A stretch of 46,662 nt of DNA from CAKVLG01 sp045637805 (GTDB taxonomy: Bacteria > Bacillota > Clostridia > Christensenellales > UBA1242): assembly GCA_045637805.1 (NCBI GenBank), contig JAZUAE010000019.1, positions 1 through 46,662 on the forward strand, given 5' to 3'. Shown one piece after another: positions 1 through 5,787 of this stretch (positions within the stretch are counted from its first letter, which is position 1; every line of letters starts with the position of its first letter). The notes under the pieces are model-generated. The model saw only the letters and a list, made by a program, of their open reading frames with translations, did not search any database and was not told the origin of the DNA. Position numbers and translations under genes: made by a program.

Positions 1-57
1 GAGAGCATCTGCCTTACAAGCAGGCGGTCGTAGGTTCGAGCCCTACACTTCCCACCA
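1..57 (+). tRNA. tRNA-Val (anticodon UAC), 5' end outside window
   Basis: The anticodon loop CTTACAA gives anticodon TAC (Val). The T arm (GTAGG/CCTAC around TTCGAGC) is followed by acceptor strand ACTTCCC, discriminator A and an encoded CCA. The 5' acceptor strand and part of the D arm lie before the window. U34 of this tRNA is a substrate type for the 5-hydroxyuridine/5-methoxyuridine pathway whose likely enzymes lie at the other end of the window. Confidence 0.95.
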
Positions 58-64
58 CACTTTT

Positions 65-139
65 GCGGGAATGGCTCAGTGGTAGAGCGTCGCCTTGCCA
101 AGGCGAATGTCGCGAGTTCGAATCTCGTTTCCCGCTCCA
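65..139 (+). tRNA. tRNA-Gly (anticodon GCC)
   Basis: Complete cloverleaf: acceptor GCGGGAA/TTCCCGC, D arm GCTC..GAGC, anticodon stem TCGCC/GGCGA around loop TTGCCAA (anticodon GCC), T stem GCGAG/CTCGT, discriminator T and an encoded CCA. It follows tRNA-Val by 7 nt, so both are probably cut from one array transcript. Confidence 0.97.
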
Positions 140-146
140 AGATAGG

Positions 147-171
147 TCAAGCATAGTTGCTTGATTTTTTT
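147..171 (+). terminator. Intrinsic terminator of the tRNA array
   Basis: Stem TCAAGCA/TGCTTGA with loop TAGT, followed by a run of seven T. It sits 7 nt after the tRNA-Gly CCA. Confidence 0.85.
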
Positions 172-201
172 GTTGTGATTTTCTACAAATGGTTAAATTT
201 G

Positions 202-230
202 TTGATTATTTTTTTTCAAAGTCATATAAT
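202..230 (+). promoter_or_regulatory. Sigma-A promoter of the 254-1740 operon
   Basis: TTGATT (202-207), 17-nt spacer, TATAAT (225-230). The predicted start is near 237, and AAAGGAG follows just upstream of the ATG at 254. Confidence 0.75.
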
Positions 231-253
231 TAAAGAAAAAAAAGGAGCGTTTT

Positions 254-718
254 ATGGAAAAACAAAAAAAACTTGCCCCAAACAAAAGTTTGACCATGGC
301 AAGTATGCACATAAATAGAGCCAGCACTATTATAAGCAACTGGCAACTCGCACTTCTCGCAACTTGTTTTATTCTTTTCATGGGTTCAGTAATTTACCCA
401 CTACTTTCAATGTTTAATTATATATTAGCATTTTTGGCAGTTGTCGTATCAATTATTTTCTCTCTTGGTTTGATATTAATAAAGATACCTTTTGATGTAG
501 GTTTTAATCAACTTATTATATTCCCTTTTGAAACCAACGAACTTGTCTTTACACTTCTTGCAAAAATATTACCAGTTACAGGCGGTATTTTAATAGGATT
601 TTCTATCGCTACATTTGTAACACAAATTATTAACAAAGAGCGTAAAGCTTACAGAATAATTTGCTCTATTCTTGGCGTAATATTTGCAATTATTGCAATG
701 CTTGTGAAGTTTGAGTAA
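254..718 (+). CDS. Unknown multi-pass membrane protein
   Basis: The 154-residue product is not recognised. After a polar, Lys-rich N-terminus of about 25 residues it has about four hydrophobic segments, near residues 29-50, 53-75, 97-120 and 134-151. This suggests a small integral membrane protein with little outside the bilayer. The start is set by AAAGGAG spaced normally from the ATG. It is the first gene of a three-gene operon (gaps of 14 and 12 nt) with a one-TM protein and a LURP-one-like protein, so the three may work together at the membrane. No catalytic motif is visible. Confidence 0.8.
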   Translation: MEKQKKLAPNKSLTMASMHINRASTIISNWQLALLATCFILFMGSVIYPLLSMFNYILAFLAVVVSIIFSLGLILIKIPFDVGFNQLIIFPFETNELVFTLLAKILPVTGGILIGFSIATFVTQIINKERKAYRIICSILGVIFAIIAMLVKFE

Positions 719-732
719 AAGGAGGGATTAGT

Positions 733-1227
733 ATGAATAATTTAACATTAACATTAACTAAAAAAATTAAGCCATATACCTACCTTACAGTTGATGGCGA
801 AGTCGTAAAACCAAAGTTTAGACGCGGTGTTGGTACCGCAAAAATCCAAACAGAAAAGTCTGAGGTAGAAATTGCCTACACCCGCTTTTCTAGATTCGAC
901 AGCAAGCTTTGGTGGCTACTTGAAATAGTATATTTCTTACTTAGCGGATTTGGACTATTTGATCTTCGCTTCGGTAAACATGAATATATCACAAACTACA
1001 AAGCAAAAATAACTTTATCCGAAGATACCAAAGTTAAAATCCATATACCAAACCCTAAAAACGGCGGACCTGTATTAAAACTAACAACTGATGCAAACCT
1101 CATCGAAGAAGAAAATGCATATTCTATTGACCAAGAGGTTAAGAAAAAGAAAAAAATACTTTTAATTGCAAAAATTATCACAGCAATTATAGTTGTAACA
1201 ACTATTGCATTTATTATATTTTTATAA
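733..1227 (+). CDS. Unknown protein with C-terminal membrane anchor
   Basis: The 164-residue product is not recognised. Residues 1-60 look like a small beta-rich domain. A Trp-rich hydrophobic patch (SKLWWLLEIVYFLLSGFGLF) lies near residues 57-76. A polar domain follows, then a Lys cluster and a C-terminal hydrophobic helix (about 143-164) that probably anchors it with the N-terminal part in the cytoplasm. AGGAGG lies 6 nt before the ATG. It lies between two operon partners with short gaps. A partner or scaffold role is possible but unproven. Confidence 0.8.
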   Translation: MNNLTLTLTKKIKPYTYLTVDGEVVKPKFRRGVGTAKIQTEKSEVEIAYTRFSRFDSKLWWLLEIVYFLLSGFGLFDLRFGKHEYITNYKAKITLSEDTKVKIHIPNPKNGGPVLKLTTDANLIEEENAYSIDQEVKKKKKILLIAKIITAIIVVTTIAFIIFL

Positions 1228-1239
1228 AGGAGAAAAATT

Positions 1240-1740
1240 ATGAAATTAATTGTAAGAAACAAATTTTTATCACCTACTGGTAAATCTACTATCAAAAACG
1301 AAGCTGGAGAACACGCTTATTTAGTAAAAGGTTCATTTATGAATCCTAAGAAAACTAAAAAGATTTACAATCGTGAAAAAGAACTTTTATACGTAATCAA
1401 AAACAAATTCTGGAACTGGATGAAACACACTGCATATATTTATAACGCAGATGGTGAACTTCTTGGCTCAATCACAAAACATAAATATTTGAAAGCTAGA
1501 ACTTTTGAAACTGAAGGATTTGATTCAAACTACAAAATTGAGAGAAAATTATTTAGTTTCACATCTGAAATTTTTAAAGATGACAAAGTTGTTGGAACAA
1601 TTACTAGAGTTATTAAATTAATTTTCAAAAGCATTGACACATACATTCTTGACACTGACGACGAAGAAAATATTCCATTCTATCTCGCTTTAGTTTTAGC
1701 CGTTGACAACATCGGTGATGAAGTTAGAAAAGATAAGTAA
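1240..1740 (+). CDS. LURP-one-related (tubby-like fold) protein
   Basis: The 166-residue product has the layout of the LURP-one-related/YxjI family: alternating beta-strand motifs with internal repeats of the type 'G..IKNE.GE.AYLVKGSF' and 'YNADGELLGSITK', ending in a hydrophobic helix containing 'YLALVLAVDNI', where this family has its buried central helix. Biochemical function in bacteria is unclear; phospholipid-linked or scaffold roles have been suggested for the fold. AAAGGAG precedes the ATG and a strong terminator follows. Assignment rests on pattern, not alignment. Confidence 0.7.
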   Translation: MKLIVRNKFLSPTGKSTIKNEAGEHAYLVKGSFMNPKKTKKIYNREKELLYVIKNKFWNWMKHTAYIYNADGELLGSITKHKYLKARTFETEGFDSNYKIERKLFSFTSEIFKDDKVVGTITRVIKLIFKSIDTYILDTDDEENIPFYLALVLAVDNIGDEVRKDK

Positions 1741-1751
1741 AGAATAAAAAA

Positions 1752-1775
1752 GACCGAATAATCGGTCCTTTTTTA
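1752..1775. terminator. Bidirectional terminator between convergent genes
   Basis: Stem GACCGA/TCGGTC with loop ATAA, A-tract on one side and T-tract on the other. It serves the 254-1740 operon and, on the minus strand, the gene ending at 1773. The stem is the same as that of the terminator at 2483-2508. Confidence 0.85.
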
Positions 1776-2438
1776 TTGTTCAAACATTTCTTCTTTTGTT
1801 TTTTGTCCTACAGTTTCATTTAAGTCTTTTAGTGATGTTTTTGGTAAGTCTTTGAGTACCTTTCTTGCAAATTCTTTTTCTTCAGTTGATATATGATCAG
1901 CTTTTAAATTTAATTCCTCACTAGCCCTTATTTGGAAAATTAAATAGTTTAACATAGTTGGGTGTGTTTCATACCAGTCTTTTGTACGAATCTTTGAATC
2001 GGTAAAATTACTTACTATTTCTACAAGTTGTTTATAGTTTGCTTTTGATTTAACATTTGGTTTGAGCACGCTGTAATAATTATCTTTATCACAAATTATT
2101 TGCCATACAGGATCGTATACTTTATCACCAAATTCCACCCAAACATGACCAGAATATGCTTCTAAAGATTTCTCGTCTGCCTGCATTTTTCCAAATAAAA
2201 CTTCTGCGCCCTCACCCATTACTAATCCAAGTGCATAAGATGGATAACAACAAATACCCATACTTCTATTATTTTCTAAAAAGTAATATAATGGAAGACC
2301 TTGCCAATATTTACCTTCAAGCGATGCAAAAAAATCGGCATCAAATGATTTGACTTCGCCTTGTTGCTTTAAAATTTCATATTCTTTACTTGATTTAAAG
2401 GTTTGAATGTCACCTTTTTGTTTCTTAAATAAGTTCAT
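1773..2438 (-). CDS. Transglutaminase-like cysteine protein, copy A
   Basis: The 221-residue product has a Cys-His-Asp arrangement of the transglutaminase/papain-like type: Cys63 in SMGICCYPS, His98 in GHVWVEF, Asp109 in VYDPVWQ. The order and spacing match the bacterial transglutaminase-like fold (C...H-x-W-V-E...D-P-x-W). No signal peptide is seen, so it is probably cytoplasmic; substrate unknown. It is a clear paralogue of the upstream gene at 2511-3191, sharing GKYWxGLPLYY and GDKVYDxxWQIICDK. No Shine-Dalgarno precedes the ATG; the -10 box ends only 6 nt away, so the mRNA should be leaderless. Protease, amidase or peptidoglycan-related activity are all possible. Confidence 0.75.
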   Translation of the reverse strand: MNLFKKQKGDIQTFKSSKEYEILKQQGEVKSFDADFFASLEGKYWQGLPLYYFLENNRSMGICCYPSYALGLVMGEGAEVLFGKMQADEKSLEAYSGHVWVEFGDKVYDPVWQIICDKDNYYSVLKPNVKSKANYKQLVEIVSNFTDSKIRTKDWYETHPTMLNYLIFQIRASEELNLKADHISTEEKEFARKVLKDLPKTSLKDLNETVGQKTKEEMFEQ

Positions 2439-2444
2439 GCTTGA

Positions 2445-2472
2445 ATTATAACATATAATAAATCAAAGTCAA
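2445..2472 (-). promoter_or_regulatory. Leaderless-type promoter of transglutaminase-like copy A
   Basis: On the minus strand: TTGACT (2472-2467), 16-nt spacer ending ATGT, TATAAT (2450-2445), then 6 nt to the ATG. Transcription should start at or within a base or two of the start codon. Confidence 0.75.
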
Positions 2473-2482
2473 TATGGAAAAT

Positions 2483-2508
2483 AAAAAAAAGACCGAATGA
2501 TCGGTCTT
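2483..2508 (-). terminator. Terminator of transglutaminase-like copy B
   Basis: Stem GACCGA/TCGGTC, loop ATGA, eight T on the minus strand. Nearly the same hairpin as 1752-1775, consistent with duplication of gene plus terminator. Confidence 0.8.
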
Positions 2509-2510
2509 TT

Positions 2511-3191
2511 TTACATTTCCCAGTTACCTAATAGTTCTCTTTCTCTTAGTTCTTTTTCAATAAAAGCATCAAGTTCTTTAAGTGAGACCTTTGGCAGGTC
2601 TTGAAGAACTTTTTTTGAAAAAGCCTTTTCTTTTTTTGACAATGTTTCACTTTTAAGTTTTTTCATTTCAAGGGCACGTATCTGAAAAATTAAAATATTT
2701 GCACTTGATGGATTTTCTTCATACCACTCTTTTGTTTTAATCTCGGTATCTGTTATTTTAGACAAATCTTTTTTAAATTCTTCGTAACTTCTTATTGACA
2801 AAACCTTTGGCCTAAAAACTTTATAATAATCTTCCTTGTCACAAATAATTTGCCACGTGGTATCATACACTTTATCTCCAAACTCCACCCAGCCATGTCC
2901 AGTTTTTTCTTTTCCCCAAGCACCTTCCATTGATTTTAAATCACCGCGCACAATATATGCACCTTTACCCATTGCAAGCCCTAGTGCGGTAGACGCATCA
3001 TAGCAACGTCCCATACTCATATATTCCGTTAAATAGTAATATAAAGGTAATCCGTGCCAGTATTTTCCATCTAAAAACGAAAAGTCAGCATGGTCAAAAT
3101 GCACAAGTTTATCTTGAACTTGTAATCTAATATAATCACGATAAAATTTTCTTGTAATTCGTTGATTTTTTAATATTTTAAAAATATTCAT
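2511..3191 (-). CDS. Transglutaminase-like cysteine protein, copy B
   Basis: The 226-residue product aligns with copy A over nearly its full length. Putative triad: Cys63 in SMGRCYDAS, His99 in GHGWVEF, Asp110 in VYDTTWQ. The variable segment between Cys and His (residues 84-97) and both termini differ from copy A, while the core is strongly conserved, suggesting the same chemistry with different substrates or timing. The N-terminus is basic but has no signal peptide. Like copy A it has no ribosome-binding site and a -10 box 6 nt upstream of the ATG. Confidence 0.75.
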   Translation of the reverse strand: MNIFKILKNQRITRKFYRDYIRLQVQDKLVHFDHADFSFLDGKYWHGLPLYYYLTEYMSMGRCYDASTALGLAMGKGAYIVRGDLKSMEGAWGKEKTGHGWVEFGDKVYDTTWQIICDKEDYYKVFRPKVLSIRSYEEFKKDLSKITDTEIKTKEWYEENPSSANILIFQIRALEMKKLKSETLSKKEKAFSKKVLQDLPKVSLKELDAFIEKELRERELLGNWEM

Positions 3192-3197
3192 GCGTTA

Positions 3198-3225
3198 ATT
3201 ATAACATAGAAAAATTGATTGTCAA
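3198..3225 (-). promoter_or_regulatory. Leaderless-type promoter of transglutaminase-like copy B
   Basis: On the minus strand: TTGACA (3225-3220), 16-nt spacer ending ATGT, TATAAT (3203-3198), 6 nt to the ATG. Same architecture as copy A. Confidence 0.78.
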
Positions 3226-3306
3226 TATATAAGCAGTTTGCCGTAACTATTCCTTGTTTAAGCCTTGTATGAAAAACTCCCAGTTCTCACCACCTATTGA
3301 GACAAT

Positions 3307-3331
3307 AAAAAAACCGAACCTTTTGGTTCGG
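3307..3331 (-). terminator. Terminator ending the structured element
   Basis: Perfect stem CCGAACC/GGTTCGG with loop AAAA and seven T on the minus strand. No protein gene lies directly upstream of it, which suggests a non-coding transcript. Confidence 0.75.
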
Positions 3332-3341
3332 CATGTTTGTT

Positions 3342-3365
3342 TGGTGCTTCAATGGCCGGACTTCG
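3342..3365 (-). repeat. Degenerate copy of the tRNA-Leu 3' end
   Basis: Positions 3342-3365 match 3545-3565 (T arm and acceptor end of tRNA-Leu, including TGG for CCA) except for three single-base insertions. It could be the remnant of a tRNA gene or an attachment-site-like scar about 200 bp from the intact tRNA. Confidence 0.4.
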
Positions 3366-3508
3366 TCACAACTATCCCTTATGTCGGCTTTACTTTTCGT
3401 AAAGGCACGACCTTTTGGTCGGTTGTTCCTCTCCCCGTAAAGTTTTTAACAAAAACTTTTCGAGGACCCCTTTTGTTTTATTGCCGGTTCTCTCTAGTCT
3501 TAAACAAA

Positions 3509-3537
3509 ATAAAAAATCCCAAACACAAGGTCTGGAA
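3509..3537 (-). terminator. Terminator of tRNA-Leu
   Basis: On the minus strand, stem CCAGAC/GTTTGG (one G-U pair) with loop CTTGT, then GATTTTTT. It starts 8 nt after the tRNA CCA end. Confidence 0.65.
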
Positions 3538-3544
3538 TTTTTTA

Positions 3545-3631
3545 TGGTGCTCATGGCCGGACTCGAACCGGCACGCTTGTTACGGCGAGGGATTTTAAGT
3601 CCCTTGCGTCTACCAATTCCGCCACATGAGC
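3545..3631 (-). tRNA. tRNA-Leu (anticodon UAA)
   Basis: 87-nt class II tRNA with acceptor GCTCATG/CATGAGC, discriminator A and encoded CCA, anticodon TAA in the loop CTTAAAA, and a long variable arm (CTCGCCG.. region) typical of Leu. A monocistronic tRNA with a TATAAA-like -10 box upstream on the minus strand. Confidence 0.95.
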
Positions 3632-3727
3632 GTTACCAACGTAGTTATTTTATAACATAACTCTTAAAAAATCAAGTTAATATGAAAAATTTATCAAAAA
3701 TTTGTAATTTTTATAACTTTTATTATA

Positions 3728-3757
3728 TTGACAGCTATTCAAGGTGTATATTATACT
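3728..3757 (+). promoter_or_regulatory. Promoter of tandem paralogue A
   Basis: TTGACA (3728-3733), 18-nt spacer, TATACT (3752-3757), followed by GAGGT and the ATG at 3782. Confidence 0.75.
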
Positions 3758-3781
3758 TTGTATATAATTTATGAGGTAGTT

Positions 3782-4339
3782 ATGAAAACTAAATATGAAT
3801 TCTTAGAAAATTTCGATGTTTCTTATATCGCTTATATTAGAGATTTTAATACAATCGGTGTTGACTGCCGTCCTTTTCTTCGTATTGAAAATGCTTATGG
3901 TAGATTATATACATCGCTTCTCCCTCATGACTTTGTTTATGAAAAGGAAGCTAACACTTTGTATATTGAACCTAACACTTCCATTGGTATTGTTTCTACT
4001 TTTGAAAAAAGTGCTTTAGTCATAAAACAAGGTGGTTTGAAAGAAGATATCGGTATTTATAGAATAGATATGGCTAATAATACTAATCCTGACGATTTTT
4101 CAAATTGTGTTCAAGAACTTGTGAATAAAAAAAGTTATTACCCTAACAAAGAAAGTGCACTAAAATATATTTATGAAAAATCTATCGGTCCATTAGCTGC
4201 AAATAATAATGATATAAACTCAGTGCCTTTTCAAAAATTTTTTCCAAAGGACATAAAAGTTGCTAAATATTTTAACAAACTATCCGATGAAAGACGCGCT
4301 ATTTGTCATTTTGATAAAAATGAAAATTTACCTTTATAA
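3782..4339 (+). CDS. Unknown protein, tandem paralogue family, member A
   Basis: The 185-residue soluble protein is not recognised. It shares with the next two genes a core R-[IV]-E-N-x-x-G-x-[LI]-x-x-[ST]-[LM]-L-P (here LRIENAYGRLYTSLLP, about residues 33-48). A beta-type block ending in D-I-G-I-Y follows, and a C-terminal F-x-x-L-x-x-E-R motif (FNKLSDER). The ATG at 3782 is chosen because GAGGT precedes it and the -10 box lies just upstream; an earlier in-frame ATG at 3728 overlaps the -35 box. No signal peptide or membrane segment is seen. It has its own promoter and terminator. Confidence 0.7.
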   Translation: MKTKYEFLENFDVSYIAYIRDFNTIGVDCRPFLRIENAYGRLYTSLLPHDFVYEKEANTLYIEPNTSIGIVSTFEKSALVIKQGGLKEDIGIYRIDMANNTNPDDFSNCVQELVNKKSYYPNKESALKYIYEKSIGPLAANNNDINSVPFQKFFPKDIKVAKYFNKLSDERRAICHFDKNENLPL

Positions 4340-4343
4340 ATCA

Positions 4344-4367
4344 CCTGCATTTGTTGCAGGTTTTTTT
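4344..4367 (+). terminator. Terminator of paralogue A
   Basis: Stem CCTGCA/TGCAGG followed by seven T. Confidence 0.85.
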
Positions 4368-4389
4368 GTGCAAAAAATAAAAGCATATA

Positions 4390-4418
4390 TTGACGAATGT
4401 TTAATTGTGTTATATAAT
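4390..4418 (+). promoter_or_regulatory. Promoter of tandem paralogue B
   Basis: TTGACG (4390-4395), 17-nt spacer, TATAAT (4413-4418). The same -35 variant is used for paralogue C. Confidence 0.8.
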
Positions 4419-4438
4419 CATCGTACGAGGACCAACTA

Positions 4439-5023
4439 ATGAGATATGAAAAAATTGTTTTAAAGCCAAATGATGTGATTTATATTATTAGCACAGATCA
4501 TTCAAATGAACTAGCCCCTATTAAAAAATCAACTATGCGTATTGAGAATATTAATGGTGAACTTTTTGAAACCATGCTACCTGACTTTTATACTCAAGAA
4601 GATGATGTAAAATTTTTGGAACCTACACCAAAATTAAATTTGTTCATTTCTTCTGGCGAATCATGCGACGATATTATTATAAAAAAACATGCCAGAACTA
4701 ATGAGATAGGTTTTGTACATTATAATCGTAAAAATGCTGGGTACATGAATAGACCTAAAAAAGAATATAACAATGTTATGAATCAAATAGCATCAAAAAA
4801 GTTTAATGAAAATGAAGATAGAACTGACCCATTTTTCTTCCAAGATCAAATGTATAGACTAATTGATATGTATCATATTTCAGAAGATTTTATATGGTCG
4901 GTTGACTATACAACATTTCAAAGATATTTTCAAAAAATATTAGCTAAAGAAAGGAATATTAGAATTAAAGACTCAAAACACAATTCTGAAACAAAAGATA
5001 ATGAATTTAACCAAGAACAATAA
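4439..5023 (+). CDS. Unknown protein, tandem paralogue family, member B
   Basis: The 194-residue product shares the family core (MRIENINGELFETMLP, about residues 33-48), the strand block ending in E-I-G-F, and the C-terminal F-x-K-x-L-x-x-E-R motif. The tail is highly charged (Lys, Asn, Glu, Gln) and probably disordered. The ribosome-binding site is weak (GAGG, 8 nt before the ATG). No transmembrane segment. Divergence from members A and C is large outside the core, so the duplication is old or evolving fast. Confidence 0.7.
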   Translation: MRYEKIVLKPNDVIYIISTDHSNELAPIKKSTMRIENINGELFETMLPDFYTQEDDVKFLEPTPKLNLFISSGESCDDIIIKKHARTNEIGFVHYNRKNAGYMNRPKKEYNNVMNQIASKKFNENEDRTDPFFFQDQMYRLIDMYHISEDFIWSVDYTTFQRYFQKILAKERNIRIKDSKHNSETKDNEFNQEQ

Positions 5024-5024
5024 A

Positions 5025-5047
5025 ACCGCAAACTAAGCGGTTTTTTT
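5025..5047 (+). terminator. Terminator of paralogue B
   Basis: Stem AAACCGC/GCGGTTT with loop AAACTAA and a T-tract. Confidence 0.85.
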
Positions 5048-5101
5048 ATTGTGCTTAATTGCTTTTCATATGCTTTTGTGAATTTTTATTTAAATTCACT
5101 G

Positions 5102-5130
5102 TTGACGAAAAGGGTTTTGTGTTATATAAT
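5102..5130 (+). promoter_or_regulatory. Promoter of tandem paralogue C
   Basis: TTGACG (5102-5107), 17-nt spacer, TATAAT (5125-5130), then AAGAGAGG before the ATG at 5150. Confidence 0.8.
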
Positions 5131-5149
5131 TAATTTAAGAGAGGTTTTT

Positions 5150-5740
5150 ATGAAAATTTATTATTACCCACTTAAGAATCGTGGTGTTATTTACATTAAA
5201 GAAGATATTGAATATAAACTAAATAAAGCTGTAGGCAACGCTACACTTAAGATAATAAATAACGAAGAAAACAATTTACTCCGTGTAGAAAATATTAATG
5301 GACACATACATGTGAGTCTTCTTCCTACAAACTTTAAATCTGAAAATGGAGCTGAAATAGTAAAAGTTACTCCTCACGCTTCAATACAAATTGTAGCTGC
5401 AGGGTCTTGTAGTCAATTTGTTGTAAAACAAGGCAGACACGGCTCTGAGCTTGGAATACAATTGTTTGATAAATCAATCAACTGTAAAGCTCTAAGCAAT
5501 GATGAATTTTATGATTACGTATCAACTATTGCATCATCAAACACTTATGAAACAAATGCTATGAATTTTATGATGGAATTATACAATGAAACTTTAAATC
5601 TTGTATCACAGCTCCCTATTAAAATTGATCCTCAAGATTCAAACAATTATGATCCTTACAATGCTCAGCTTTTAACTCAATTTAATTACTTAGCAGAAGA
5701 GAGACAAAAAGCTCTTGAACAAGAAAATGTTAATGAGTAA
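5150..5740 (+). CDS. Unknown protein, tandem paralogue family, member C
   Basis: The 196-residue product carries the family core (LRVENINGHIHVSLLP, about residues 43-58), a T-P-x-x-S-I-x-I block, E-L-G-I, and the C-terminal FNYLAEER motif. The start at 5150 is set by AAGAGAGG and by the promoter, which rules out the longer frame from 5051. The N-terminus (MKIYYYPLKN..VIYI) parallels the N-termini of A and B (..VSYI, ..VIYI). Cytosolic by appearance; function unknown. Confidence 0.7.
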   Translation: MKIYYYPLKNRGVIYIKEDIEYKLNKAVGNATLKIINNEENNLLRVENINGHIHVSLLPTNFKSENGAEIVKVTPHASIQIVAAGSCSQFVVKQGRHGSELGIQLFDKSINCKALSNDEFYDYVSTIASSNTYETNAMNFMMELYNETLNLVSQLPIKIDPQDSNNYDPYNAQLLTQFNYLAEERQKALEQENVNE

Positions 5741-5753
5741 GTAAAAAATAAAC

Positions 5754-5777
5754 AAACCGCGATAACTCGCGGTTTTT
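5754..5777. terminator. Terminator between paralogue C and recG
   Basis: Stem AAACCGCGA/TCGCGGTTT with loop TAAC and T-tract on the plus strand. It can also serve the convergent recG end at 5788. Confidence 0.8.
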
Positions 5778-5787
5778 TAATTGAATT

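Larger units (their letters stand above)
3300..3470 (-). other. Structured non-coding intergenic element
   Basis: In the 350-nt gap between 3191 and tRNA-Leu the sequence is less AT-rich than its surroundings and full of nested hairpins. CTTTAC/GTAAAG (3388-3393 with 3399-3404) and CGACC/GGTCG (3408-3412 with 3417-3421) are enclosed by ACAAC/GTTGT (3368-3372 with 3422-3426), making a three-way junction. A 9-bp stem (3439-3447 with 3451-3459) is enclosed by CCTC/GAGG (3428-3431 with 3462-3465). On the minus strand the element ends at a strong terminator (3307-3331). This may be a small RNA or a dispersed repeat. No convincing protein is encoded. The rest of the gap (3226-3299) shows nothing I can assign. 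Confidence 0.45.

Noticed and set aside
3254..3660. Overlapping frames of 114 and 81 codons on the plus strand
   Set aside because: They read antisense through tRNA-Leu and through the terminators and hairpins of the intergenic element, with no promoter or ribosome-binding site.
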